Positions 17,917-27,399 of a stretch of DNA of 64,000 nt are shown one piece after another. Below the pieces are notes generated by a model, which was not told where the DNA came from, did no database searches, and worked only from the letters and a program-made list of their open reading frames with translations. A program made the translations under genes and the position numbers. The DNA is from Actinomycetota bacterium. GTDB taxonomy: Bacteria; Actinomycetota; Actinomycetes; S36-B12. Location of the stretch: positions 248,001 to 312,000 of the forward strand of contig JADKGE010000007.1 of assembly GCA_016717115.1 (NCBI GenBank). Reading direction: 5' to 3'. Within the stretch, counting starts at the first letter, position 1. Every line of letters begins with the position of its first letter.

Positions 17917-19239
17917 TCAGGTGCACGCACACCGGTTTGTGCCGGTAGGCACCTGTCCGGTCACCAGCCCGGCATGGTCGACGGCCAACACCCGGTCGTC
18001 CACCTTGATCACGGCGAACGGGGCTGCATCCGTCATCGACTGGGCCACGAAGGCGGAGGTGAGCCCGTTCACGTCGATCACCGAGCCGATGTGGAACAAC
18101 GACGTGGTCTCGTCGATGGCGTCGTCGCTGCCCGCCCTGATCACGACGTTGACGGCCTCGGCCACTGCCTGCGCAGAGATGGCTACCGCGATGTTGTCGC
18201 GCTCCTCACTGCTGGCGGCGACGATGGCCACCGCATTCCGCAGCCCTGTACGGCGAAGAACCCGACGCGACACGGCATCGCCGATGACCACGGGGATACC
18301 GAGGTCGCGGGCGATCGGCAGGCCAGGTGCGTCGGGGTATCGCTCGATACCGACGACTGCCACGCCGAGGGCGCGCAACTCCTGTGCCAGGCGCAGTCCC
18401 ACTTGTCCCATGCCGGCAACCACGACGTGGCCGGACCGGGGCATGACCCGGCGGCCCACGAGTGCCACATGACGACCCGAGATGAGGTGGTGCACGATGC
18501 CAGCAGCGAAGGCTGCGGTGAACCCCATCACGAGGAGCGCGGCGATCGTGCCCCAGACGAGGAGCCAGGGTTCGTCGGCGAGTTCGGGGGCGGAGATGGT
18601 GGCGGTCGTGCGGGCCGCGTCGTAGATGGCGCGGATGAGGGAGTCGTGTCGCAGGCCGACGAGGGTGTCGATGAGGATGACGAGCAGCAGGCCGAAGGCG
18701 CCCCCGAGGAGGACCGACGAGCCGGCGTCGTAGGGGTGGAACTGCCCTCGAAGCATCCCGAGCAGGCCGCGGACCCGAAGGGATCCGTCGATCTCGAACG
18801 GACGCACGATGGCCTGGTCGACGCCCGGCTCCGCATCGATCGTCACCCAGCGCTTCTCGAGCGACGAGGATCGGCGCCGCACGGACACGTGCTCCGGGGC
18901 GATCGCCGAGGCCACCATGCTCGGTACGGCGATGGAGGCGGGGGAGAGGACGACGCAGTTCGGAACCGCCCGCTCGAGCTGGGCGCGCGCCGTGCCGTCG
19001 AACATGGCGACGAAGAGGCGGATGCCGGGACGGACGTGCTCGACCACGAGGCAGTAGCGCAGGGCGCGCATGTCGTCGTGCAGGAGGACCGCCACGCCGT
19101 CGACGTCGGGCGTGAGGGCAGCTCTGATGTCGACGTCGGATGGATCGTCGAGATGCCGGCTCGAGATCCCCTGCGCCGCGAGGAGGGCACACGTGCGCCT
19201 ACCCACATCGGTGTGGCCGATGATGACGACCCTCGGCAC
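17917..19239 (-). CDS. TrkA-N (RCK) domain membrane protein
   Basis: 440 residues. An N-terminal Rossmann-like RCK domain (VVIIGHTDVGRRTCALLAAQ) is followed by two hydrophobic helices (SSVLLGGAFGLLLVILIDTL and LLVWGTIAALLVMGFTAAFA). A second RCK domain carries a clear dinucleotide motif (VVVAGMGQVGLRLAQEL). Such proteins bind NAD(H) and gate or regulate potassium channels. No TVGYGD-like selectivity filter is visible between the helices, so it is probably regulatory or non-potassium rather than a classic channel. GTG start lies 3 bp after the MFS gene stop, indicating one operon. Confidence 0.75.
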   Translation of the reverse strand: MPRVVIIGHTDVGRRTCALLAAQGISSRHLDDPSDVDIRAALTPDVDGVAVLLHDDMRALRYCLVVEHVRPGIRLFVAMFDGTARAQLERAVPNCVVLSPASIAVPSMVASAIAPEHVSVRRRSSSLEKRWVTIDAEPGVDQAIVRPFEIDGSLRVRGLLGMLRGQFHPYDAGSSVLLGGAFGLLLVILIDTLVGLRHDSLIRAIYDAARTTATISAPELADEPWLLVWGTIAALLVMGFTAAFAAGIVHHLISGRHVALVGRRVMPRSGHVVVAGMGQVGLRLAQELRALGVAVVGIERYPDAPGLPIARDLGIPVVIGDAVSRRVLRRTGLRNAVAIVAASSEERDNIAVAISAQAVAEAVNVVIRAGSDDAIDETTSLFHIGSVIDVNGLTSAFVAQSMTDAAPFAVIKVDDRVLAVDHAGLVTGQVPTGTNRCACT

Positions 19240-19242
19240 GAT

Positions 19243-20917
19243 CTACTCCTTCTTGGCCTTCTCCATCGGGGGTGTGTAGCCCTCGGACTCTACGCGGGCG
19301 GCGTTCTTCGGCAGGGCGAAGCTGGCGCCCAGGCCGAACAGGACGAACGCCCCGGCCACCCATGCGACGAGCTTGATGGCGTCGGCGAATCCGGCCGATG
19401 CGCCCTCGATGACGAGTTGCTCTGCCGGCGTCGCATTGGCGGGATCCTGCGCGCCGGGCAGTGCCTGGAAGGCCTGGCCGGCGGATGAGGCCATGGCATC
19501 GGAGATCTGCACGGCCTGCTCGGTCGGGACGCCTCGGTCCTCGAGCTGGCTGGCCACGTTGCCGAGGCCGAAGATCAGGGTGGCGCCGATGATGGCGGTG
19601 CCGATGGCGGCACCGACCTGCCGCGAGGTCGACTGGACCGCGCTGGCCTGGCCGGACTCCGCGACGGGCACCTCGGAGAGGACGACGCCCGTGAGCTGAG
19701 CGGTCGCGAAGCCCACGCCCATGCCGTAGAGGAAGAGCCATGGGGCCATCTGCCAGCCGGTGATGGACGGCGACAGGACGAAGCCCAGTCCGAAGATGCC
19801 GATCACCTCGAGTGCCATGCCCAGCTGCAGGACGCGTACGGGTCCGAGCCGCTGCGACAGGGGAGCGCCGAGCCCGGACGCGACGAACGAGCCGACCGCG
19901 AGCGCCAGCAGGATGTAGCCGGTCTGCAGGGCGTCGTAGCCGCGAGTGGCTTGAAGGAACAGCGGCAGGGCGAAGAGCAGACCGAACTCGCCGAGACTGA
20001 CAACGGTGGCGACGACGTTGCCCGATCCGAAGGTGCGGATGCGGAAGAGGCGCAGGTCGACCACGACGACCTTCCCCTCCTTGACCCGGCGGGATTCGAG
20101 GGCCAGGAACAGGCCGATGGACACGATGCCGACGAGAGCGGCGACGAACACCACGGAGATCGACGTGAACGGCCACTCCCAGTTCCCGATGGTGAACGTC
20201 GCAATGGGCTTGACCCAGCCGTAGCGAAGGCCCTCGATGAGGGCGAACACGATGCCGGCCAGTCCCAGGGTGATGAGGACCGTGCCGATGACGTCCATGC
20301 CCTTCGGGCCGCCGAGCTCCTTGGTCTCCGGAACCGTCATGAGGACGCCGACGATGACGATGATGCCGATGGGCACGTTGATCAGAAAGGCCCAGTGCCA
20401 GGACGCGTAGGTGGTCAGCCAGCCGCCCACCAGCGGGCCGAGGGCGGCCATGCCGCCGATGGTGCCGCCCCAGACGGCGAAGGCGACGGCGCGGGACTTG
20501 CCCACGAAGACGGCGTTGATCACCGAGAGCGACGCGGGCAGGATCATGGCGCCGCCGACCCCCTGCAACGCGCGCGCCGCGATGAGCGTGACGGAGGTGT
20601 CGGATGCCGCGACGAGGACGCTGGCCGCGACGAAGACGACTACGCCGATGATGAACATGAGCTTGCGGCCGGGCGCGGTCGGCGATGCGACCGGAGAAGA
20701 TGAGCAGGGAGGCGAACGTCAGCGAGTAGGCCGACGAGATCCACTCGGCCTCGCTCGTCGTCAGGCCAAGGTCCTGAACCATGGTGGGAATGGCGACGTT
20801 CACCACGGTGGCGTCGAGGATGATCATCGCCACGCCCAGCGCAAGGAACATCAAGGCGGCCCAGCGCTTCTTCCCGGTGAGGACCTTGCCGGCCTGGAAC
20901 TCGATGGGCGTGGACAT
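19243..20917 (-). pseudogene. MFS drug transporter (DHA2, EmrB/QacA type), apparent frameshift
   Basis: About 557 residues across two frames, with around 14 hydrophobic helices. The N-terminal frame begins MSTPIEFQAGKVLTGKK at ATG 20917 and contains ILDATVVNVAIPTMVQDLG, the DHA2 motif. The frame breaks at GRIADRA. The remainder, from KLMFIIGVVVFVAAS to the stop at 19243, is open. Deleting one base from the GGG at 20671-20673 restores GRIADRAGRRKLMF, the expected motif A. It is therefore either a frameshift mutation or a sequencing error. Family members export toxic organics or antibiotics by proton antiport. Followed 3 bp later by the RCK protein. Confidence 0.85.
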
Positions 20918-21045
20918 GGGACCTCTTCCGGGCTGACAAGAATTTTCCGACGTGGTGTCGGGTTGCAGTCTGCCGCATGGCCCCCCTGAAGGGGTGCTGG
21001 GGCGCAGCGGCCGCCGGCTCGTCACGGGGATGGGAGGATCAGCGG

Positions 21046-22188
21046 GTGATCTGGCCCGTCGACCCGCCCGTGGTGCTCGCGCCGATGGCGGGCATCACCA
21101 ACCGGGCGTTCCGGCGGCTGTGCCGCGAGTCGAGCGTCGCGGCCACGGGACGGGTGGCCGGGCTGTACGTGTCGGAGATGGTCACGTCCCGAGCGCTTCT
21201 CGAGCGCAACGCCGAGACGATGGACCTGGTCACGTTCGGGGCAGACGAGTCCCCGCGTTCGGTACAGCTCTACGGGGTGGATCCTCACGTGATGGCCGAG
21301 GCCGTCCGGATCATCGTGGACGAGGACCGAGCCGACCACATCGACATGAACTTCGGATGTCCCGTCCCCAAGGTGACCCGCAAGGGGGGTGGCAGCGCTC
21401 TGCCCTGGAAGCGGGACCTGTTCCGCAGCATCGTCACGGAGGCGGTGTCGGCCGCCGATGGCCGCGTGCCCGTCTCGGTGAAGATGCGTACCGGCATCGA
21501 CGACGACCACCTGACCTACCTCGACGCCGGGCGGGCCGCCGCGGAGGCGGGAGTGGCCTGGGTGGCGCTGCACGGCCGCACGGCCAGCCAGATGTATGCC
21601 GGGCAGGCCGACTGGGAGGCCATCGCCCGGCTGAAGGACGCGCTGGCGCCGCTCGGCACTCCAGTTCTGGGCAACGGTGACATCTGGACCGCCGCCGACG
21701 CCCTGCGGATGATGGCGCAGACGGGCGCCGACGGCGTGGTGGTGGGGCGCGGCTGCCTCGGCCGGCCATGGCTCTTCGGCCAGCTGGCGGCGGCGTTCGC
21801 GGGCGAGCCGGTGCCGGGCGATCCTGGCCTGGTCGAGGTACTGGCCACGTTGCGTCGGCACGCCCAGCTCCTGGTCGACGACTACGGCGAGCTGCGCGGC
21901 TGCCGCGACATCCGCAAGCACATGGCCTGGTACCTGAAGGGCTTCTCGGTGCGACAGCCGGTGCGGGTGTCACTCGGCACGGTCGTATCGCTGGCCGAGC
22001 TCGACGACCTGCTCGGGCGGATCGACGCCGATCAGGACTTCAACGTCGCCGTGGGTGAGGGGCCGAGGGGCCGTACGTCGGGCAACCGTCGTCCGACGCT
22101 GCCGGACGGCTGGCTGGACTCGCCCTTCCTCGATGGATCGGCCGCGATCGTGCTGGCGGAGGCCGAGCTTTCCGTGTCCGGTGGTTGA
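21046..22188 (+). CDS. dusB: tRNA-dihydrouridine synthase DusB
   Basis: FMN-dependent reduction of uridine to dihydrouridine in the D-loop of tRNA. 380 residues. Motifs: LAPMAGITNRAFRRLCRE, DMNFGCPVPKVTRKGGGSAL (with the catalytic Cys), VSVKMRTGIDDDHLT, WVALHGRTASQMY, and GNGDIWTAADALRMM followed by VGRGCLGRPWLF. GTG at 21046 is chosen because a strong GGGAGG lies 8 bp upstream (21032-21037). Divergent from the MFS gene. Confidence 0.93.
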   Translation: MIWPVDPPVVLAPMAGITNRAFRRLCRESSVAATGRVAGLYVSEMVTSRALLERNAETMDLVTFGADESPRSVQLYGVDPHVMAEAVRIIVDEDRADHIDMNFGCPVPKVTRKGGGSALPWKRDLFRSIVTEAVSAADGRVPVSVKMRTGIDDDHLTYLDAGRAAAEAGVAWVALHGRTASQMYAGQADWEAIARLKDALAPLGTPVLGNGDIWTAADALRMMAQTGADGVVVGRGCLGRPWLFGQLAAAFAGEPVPGDPGLVEVLATLRRHAQLLVDDYGELRGCRDIRKHMAWYLKGFSVRQPVRVSLGTVVSLAELDDLLGRIDADQDFNVAVGEGPRGRTSGNRRPTLPDGWLDSPFLDGSAAIVLAEAELSVSGG

Positions 22189-22262
22189 AATCACACCTAA
22201 GTAGGACGTTCAGGGCCGTTGGTCACTTGCATCAGTTACCCCCCGGGGTGTCGGGTGTGACC

Positions 22263-25022
22263 ATGACGATTTCCTCTCCCGCGAATCCACAGACCTACGT
22301 GTACGACTTCTCCATGGGCGACCGCTCGCAGGGCGACCTGCTGGGCGGCAAGGGGGCGAACCTCGCCGAGATGACCCGCATGGGGTTGCCGGTCCCGCCT
22401 GGATTCACGATCACGACCGAGGCCTGCAGGTACTTCCTCGAGCATGGGCATGGCCCGGACGGCCTGCGCATCCAGATCGCCCAGGAGACGGCGCACCTCG
22501 AGGAGGTCATGGGCCGCCGGCTCGGCGACCCGGAGAACCCGCTGCTCGTGTCCGTGCGCTCCGGGGCCCGCTTCTCGATGCCCGGAATGATGGAGACCGT
22601 CCTCAACATCGGCCTGAACGACGCCAGCGTCGCCGGCCTCGCCCGGCATGCGGGCGACCAGCACTTCGCGTGGGACTCCTACCGCCGCCTCATCCAGATG
22701 TTCGGCAAGACCGTGCTCGACCTGCCCGGCGACGACTTCGAGCATGCGCTGGAGGACATGAAGGCCAGCGCTGGCGTCGTCACCGACATCGACCTGCCGG
22801 TTGCGTCCCTCAAGCGCCTCGTCGACGTCTACAAGTCGATCGTGCGCGAGGGCACCGGGCACGAGTTCCCGCAGGATCCGTACCAGCAGCTCGACCTCGC
22901 CATCCGCTCCGTCTTCCACTCGTGGAACACCGACCGCGCCCGGCTGTACCGCCGCCAGGAGCGCATCCCACACACGCTCGGCACCGCCGTCAACGTGCAG
23001 GTCATGGCGTTCGGCAACGCCGGGGAGGGCTCCGGCACCGGTGTCGCCTTCACGCGCGACCCGGGCTCGGGAGCCCGCGGCGTCTACGGCGACTACCTGC
23101 AGAACGCTCAGGGCGAGGACGTCGTCGCCGGCATCCGCAACGCGCTGCCCCTGCAGGATCTGGAGGGCATCGACAAGGCCGCCTACGACGAGCTCATCGA
23201 CACCATGAACAAGCTGGAACTGCATTACCGCGACCTGTGCGACATCGAGTTCACGATCGAGAAGGGCAAGCTCTGGATGCTGCAGACGCGCGTCGGCAAG
23301 CGCACCGCCGCCGCTGCCTTCCGCATCGCCGTGCAGCTCGTCGACGAGGGCGTCATCTCGATGGACGAGGCCCTCATGCGCGTCACCGGCCACCAACTCG
23401 GCCAGCTCATGTTCCCGCGGTTCGCGTCGAGCGATTCCGACCAGAAGATCGGCAGGGGCATGAACGCGTCTCCGGGCGCAGCCGTCGGTCGCGTCGTCTT
23501 CGACTCGAAGACCGCCGTCGACTGGGCCGCCGCCGGTGAGCGCGTCATCCTCGTGCGTCGCGAGACCAACCCCGACGATCTCGAGGGCATGATCGCGGCG
23601 GCCGGCATCCTCACGAGCCGCGGCGGCAAGACGTCACATGCGGCCGTCGTCGCGCGCGGCATGGGCAAGACCGCCGTATGCGGCGCCGAGTCCCTCGACG
23701 TCGACACCAAGGCCCGCGTCATGACGACCGAGGACGGCCTGGTCGTCAAGGAGGGTGACGTCCTGTCGATCAACGGCTCGACCGGCGACGTCTTCCTCGG
23801 CGAGGTGCCCGTTGTCGAGAGCAACGTCGTCATGTACTTCGAGTCCGGTCTGGAAGCCGCCCTCGCCGATGCCGACGAGCCGACTGCGGAGCTCATCAAG
23901 GCGGTTGATCGGATCATGCAGCACGCCGACCACCAGCGCCGCCTGGCGGTGCGCGCCAATGCCGACACTCCCGAGGACGCCACGCGCGCCCGGCACATGG
24001 GGGCCGAGGGCATCGGCCTGCTGCGCACCGAGCACATGTTCCTGGGCGAGCGGAAGACCTACGTCGAGCGGCTCATCCTCGCCGACGACGAGGCCGACCG
24101 TAAGGAGGCGCTCGAGGCGCTGCTGCCCCTTCAGCGCAAGGACTTCATCCGGATCCTCGAGGCGATGGACGGCCTGCCCGTCACCATCCGCCTCATCGAC
24201 CCGCCGCTTCACGAGTTCCTGCCCAACCTGACCGAGCTCGCGGTCCGCGTCGCTCTGGCCGAGGCGAGGGGCGAGGACGTCGAGTCCGACCTGCGCCTCC
24301 TGCAGGCGGTGAACCGACTGCACGAGCAGAACCCGATGCTCGGCCTGCGCGGCGTGCGGCTCGGGCTCGTGCTCCCCGGCCTGTTCGCCCTCCAGGTACG
24401 GGCCATCGCGGAGGCGGCCTGCTTCCGGCAGCGCATGGGTGGGCATCCGCGGGCGGAGATCATGATCCCGCTGGTGGGCTCGATCCAGGAGCTCGAGCTC
24501 GTCATCGACGAGGCCGCCGGCGTGCTCAAGGAGGTGGCCGACGCGAACGGCTGCACCCTGAGGTTCCCGATCGGCACGATGATCGAGCTCCCGCGGGCGG
24601 CCCTCACGGCCGGCCAGATCGCCGAGGCCGCGGAGTTCTTCTCGTTCGGCACCAACGACCTGACGCAGACCACGTGGGGCTTCAGCCGCGACGACGTCGA
24701 GTCCGCGTTCTTCTCCGCCTACCTGGAGAAGGGCGTCTTCGGGGTCTCGCCGTTCGAGTCCCTCGATCGCGAGGGCGTGGGCGAACTGGTCCGCATCGCC
24801 GTCGAGAAGGGTCGCCTCACGCGCCCGAACCTGCACTGCGGAGTGTGCGGCGAGCACGGCGGGGATCCCGACTCGATCCACTTCTTCGACCAGGTGGGTC
24901 TGGACTACGTGTCCTGCTCCCCGTTCCGGGTGCCGGTCGCTCGCCTCGAGGCCGGACGCGCGTCGCTGGAGCGTCACGTGTCGTCCGGTCAGGTCGGGGT
25001 GACGCTCAGCGACACCAGGTGA
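22263..25022 (+). CDS. ppdK: Pyruvate, phosphate dikinase
   Basis: Interconverts pyruvate + ATP + phosphate and PEP + AMP + PPi; cytoplasmic. 919 residues, full length. The N-terminal ATP-grasp domain begins YDFSMGDRSQGDLLGGKGAN. The central phosphohistidine domain has ILTSRGGKTSHAAVVARGMG with the swivelling His. The C-terminal PEP/pyruvate TIM barrel has SFGTNDLTQTTWGFSRDD and the acid/base Cys in LHCGVCGEHGG. ATG 22263 is chosen because the typical YVYDF start follows; the upstream frame is open but not conserved-looking. It supports gluconeogenic or PPi-linked glycolytic flux. Confidence 0.95.
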   Translation: MTISSPANPQTYVYDFSMGDRSQGDLLGGKGANLAEMTRMGLPVPPGFTITTEACRYFLEHGHGPDGLRIQIAQETAHLEEVMGRRLGDPENPLLVSVRSGARFSMPGMMETVLNIGLNDASVAGLARHAGDQHFAWDSYRRLIQMFGKTVLDLPGDDFEHALEDMKASAGVVTDIDLPVASLKRLVDVYKSIVREGTGHEFPQDPYQQLDLAIRSVFHSWNTDRARLYRRQERIPHTLGTAVNVQVMAFGNAGEGSGTGVAFTRDPGSGARGVYGDYLQNAQGEDVVAGIRNALPLQDLEGIDKAAYDELIDTMNKLELHYRDLCDIEFTIEKGKLWMLQTRVGKRTAAAAFRIAVQLVDEGVISMDEALMRVTGHQLGQLMFPRFASSDSDQKIGRGMNASPGAAVGRVVFDSKTAVDWAAAGERVILVRRETNPDDLEGMIAAAGILTSRGGKTSHAAVVARGMGKTAVCGAESLDVDTKARVMTTEDGLVVKEGDVLSINGSTGDVFLGEVPVVESNVVMYFESGLEAALADADEPTAELIKAVDRIMQHADHQRRLAVRANADTPEDATRARHMGAEGIGLLRTEHMFLGERKTYVERLILADDEADRKEALEALLPLQRKDFIRILEAMDGLPVTIRLIDPPLHEFLPNLTELAVRVALAEARGEDVESDLRLLQAVNRLHEQNPMLGLRGVRLGLVLPGLFALQVRAIAEAACFRQRMGGHPRAEIMIPLVGSIQELELVIDEAAGVLKEVADANGCTLRFPIGTMIELPRAALTAGQIAEAAEFFSFGTNDLTQTTWGFSRDDVESAFFSAYLEKGVFGVSPFESLDREGVGELVRIAVEKGRLTRPNLHCGVCGEHGGDPDSIHFFDQVGLDYVSCSPFRVPVARLEAGRASLERHVSSGQVGVTLSDTR

Positions 25023-25078
25023 GCCCGCCGGCTGTGTCGTAGCGGCGATACTGGTGGGGCACGTGTGACGATTGGGAC

Positions 25079-25756
25079 GTGAGCGCCACCTCCTACGTCT
25101 CCCGGGACGGCAGCGCTCCCTCGTCGTCGGTGCGCGCGGCCGTGCTCACCGTGCCCCGCACCGCTCGCGGGCTGGGGACGGCGACCGTCACGGTGGCCGT
25201 CGCCCTGGCGCTGCTCCTGCCCATCGGCGCGGTGCTGCAGATCGTGCTGACCGCCCAGATGGACGACCGATCGACCACTCAGGCGATCGTCGTCCTGGAC
25301 CCGGCCCGGTACTGGGGCGACCCGACCCCGGTCCTCCAGGCCCGGCTCGCCCATGCGGCCGACCTGTACCGTGACGGCGTCGCGCCAGTGATCGTTCTCA
25401 CCGGCCCGGCGCGGTCCGTGGGACCGGAACGCTACGACCTGATGGCCCACGGGGTGCCCAGCGAGGACATCGTGTCCTTCTCCACCGGCACCGACACGGT
25501 GGGCTCGCTTCGCGTGGTGGCCGGTGTCATGCGCGATCTGGGCTGGTCGGCCGCCACCGTGGTCACCGACCCGGCGCACGCCGCGCGGGCGCAGGCCACG
25601 GCGGCGACGCTCGGCATCGATGCCCACATGTCCCCGACGGAACGGGGCGCCGGCACCGCGCTGACGTCGGAGTACGTCGGCCGGGAGACGGTGGCGCTGC
25701 TGCGCTTCCACCTGCTGACCCGCTGGTCACTGCCGGACGTCGTCCGCGCGAACTAG
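25079..25756 (+). CDS. DUF218/YdcF-SanA-like envelope protein
   Basis: 225 residues with one hydrophobic segment near residues 40-60 (VTVAVALALLLPIGAVLQIV), then a DUF218-type Rossmann domain. The pattern is TQAIVVLDPARYWGDPTPVLQ, VAPVIVLTGPARSV and an SEDIVSFSTGTDTVGSLRVV acidic/serine region, typical of YdcF/SanA proteins. These are membrane-anchored with an outward-facing domain and an uncertain role in envelope maintenance. GTG start. Its end overlaps the convergent ctaG-like gene by 30 bp. Confidence 0.75.
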   Translation: MSATSYVSRDGSAPSSSVRAAVLTVPRTARGLGTATVTVAVALALLLPIGAVLQIVLTAQMDDRSTTQAIVVLDPARYWGDPTPVLQARLAHAADLYRDGVAPVIVLTGPARSVGPERYDLMAHGVPSEDIVSFSTGTDTVGSLRVVAGVMRDLGWSAATVVTDPAHAARAQATAATLGIDAHMSPTERGAGTALTSEYVGRETVALLRFHLLTRWSLPDVVRAN

Positions 25757-26623
25757 ATCACGGTTGAAGCGCTCGCCCCTCTTCTCCTCGCTCGCGAACC
25801 ACTCCGCGGCGACATACATCATCCAGAACGAGTCGACCACCATCACAAGGGCCCACATGAGGGCGCCGGCGAGCTGCTGGTCGGCCTGGGGCCCGAGCCC
25901 GAACGGCCTGTCGACGGGGAAGGCCGGGTACAGGATTGTCGGCGAGAAGTAGATGACCGCCCCGACGATCGCCTCGGGGATCATCATCAGCGCGAGGGAC
26001 AGCAGCCGCATCGCCTGAGGCGGCCGACGCGGCTGCAGGTTCGCGCCGATCAATGGCAGGTAGTACAGCAGCGCGGCTCCGAGGAAGAGCGGTTGCTGGA
26101 TGAACTGGTCGGCATCGTGGTTCACCAGCGCCCAGTTGTAGAACGCCGTGAAGTGTGTGAGCAGGAGGGCGCTGGCGAACAGGATCCACGTGAACACCGG
26201 ATGGGTCAGTAGTCGCACTGCCCGGCTGCGAAGAATCGGCACCACCCAGCGCCGTCGGGACTGGGGCCCGCTCGCCCGGAAGGCGAGAGTGATCGGCGCG
26301 CCCAGCACGATCAGCGGAGCAGCAGCCATCATCACGAGCAGGTGCTGGGTCATGTGCACCCAGAAGAACGTGTGCGACCAGGCGGCCAGTGGACCGACGT
26401 AGGCGATCGCCAGAATCGTGATGCCCGCGGCGTAGCACGCGGTGACCGATAACGGCCATGGGGCAGCGGGATCACGCCCGCCGACGCGACGCGCGGCCCA
26501 GGCGTACCAGGCCAGCGCCGCGGCGAGATTGACGATGACGAACAGGACGAGGCTCCACGCGTGGAAGAACGGCCCGAGCGACCAGTTCATCGACGCCACC
26601 CCGACCTTCCGCGAAATCGCCAT
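25727..26623 (-). CDS. Cytochrome c oxidase assembly protein, caa3_CtaG family
   Basis: 298-residue membrane protein with about seven helices. Conserved His-containing stretches of the caa3 CtaG family are visible: FFWVHMTQHLLVMMAAAPLIVLG, LTHFTAFYNWALVNHD and MMIPEAIVGAVIYF. Family members help insert copper into heme-copper oxidases. It is divergent from the oxidase cluster starting at 26704, and the 80 bp between probably hold both promoters. A TAGTAT at 26644-26649 could be a -10 for the + strand operon. Confidence 0.85.
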   Translation of the reverse strand: MAISRKVGVASMNWSLGPFFHAWSLVLFVIVNLAAALAWYAWAARRVGGRDPAAPWPLSVTACYAAGITILAIAYVGPLAAWSHTFFWVHMTQHLLVMMAAAPLIVLGAPITLAFRASGPQSRRRWVVPILRSRAVRLLTHPVFTWILFASALLLTHFTAFYNWALVNHDADQFIQQPLFLGAALLYYLPLIGANLQPRRPPQAMRLLSLALMMIPEAIVGAVIYFSPTILYPAFPVDRPFGLGPQADQQLAGALMWALVMVVDSFWMMYVAAEWFASEEKRGERFNRDLVRADDVRQ

Positions 26624-26703
26624 GAAGAGGCCAATTGCGCCGATAGTATTCCGGGATTCGCGACGACAGGGCGTGAAGCTCGGCGACAGGCGAGTGAGGC
26701 GAC

Positions 26704-27399
26704 ATGAAGCGACTCCTGCTCACCCTCGCGACGGTGATCGTTGGCGTGGTACTGGTCGCAGGCTCCGTCGTCGCCCTGGGCAAGGGACAGTCAGAGCCCG
26801 CGATGATCTCCGCGACGGTCGTCGGGACGGCGTCGACTCCGCAGGGCGATCTGCCGCATGCGACGCTCGAGATGTCGATCTACCCGCAGGAGGGTCCCGG
26901 CAATCCCGCGCCGAATGTCGGTGCCTCGTCGAAGGTGGCCGCCGAGCAGTGGCCGTTCTACTCGCCGTCGACGTCGATCCAGCTGCCCGCGAACACGCTC
27001 ATCACGGTCACCATCCACCAGTACGACAGCATGTCGCCCCTCTACAACGACTTCTTCGCGCGAGTGCACGGCACGGTCGACGGAACGGCCACCTACGACG
27101 GCGAGGGGCTGACCGAGATCGACAACGCGGCGGTCGCGCACACGTTCACCATCCACCAGTACCCCGAGGCCACCCAGCCGGATCTGTTCGTGAGCGTCCC
27201 GATGCTGGGAGTGGCGAACAACGCCCCCAACGAGGCGAATGGGTACCCCAAGCCGATCGACATCACCTTCTCCTTCGTCACCGGGGATCCAGGCGAGTAC
27301 ATCTGGAACTGCGAGGACCCGTGCGGTTCGGGGTACGTGGCGTTCGGTGGCCCCATGAGCGAGCGAGGGTTCATGAGCGGAACGGTCACGGTGGTCTGA
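26704..27399 (+). CDS. Secreted/anchored cupredoxin-like protein upstream of coxB
   Basis: 231 residues. An N-terminal hydrophobic segment (LLLTLATVIVGVVLVAGSVVAL) acts as signal or anchor. The body is beta-rich with a likely cupredoxin fold. A histidine segment (VAHTFTIHQYP, near residue 147) and a C-terminal YIWNCEDPCGSGY, with a Met 11 residues after the second Cys, look like copper ligands. The CxxxCG spacing echoes the CuA site of oxidase subunit II (CAELCG in the next gene), but the His between Cys and Met is not where CuA has it. ATG 26704 has GAGG upstream. The stop overlaps the coxB ATG. Likely role: electron transfer to, or copper delivery for, the oxidase. Not a recognised named family. 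Confidence 0.65.
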   Translation: MKRLLLTLATVIVGVVLVAGSVVALGKGQSEPAMISATVVGTASTPQGDLPHATLEMSIYPQEGPGNPAPNVGASSKVAAEQWPFYSPSTSIQLPANTLITVTIHQYDSMSPLYNDFFARVHGTVDGTATYDGEGLTEIDNAAVAHTFTIHQYPEATQPDLFVSVPMLGVANNAPNEANGYPKPIDITFSFVTGDPGEYIWNCEDPCGSGYVAFGGPMSERGFMSGTVTVV

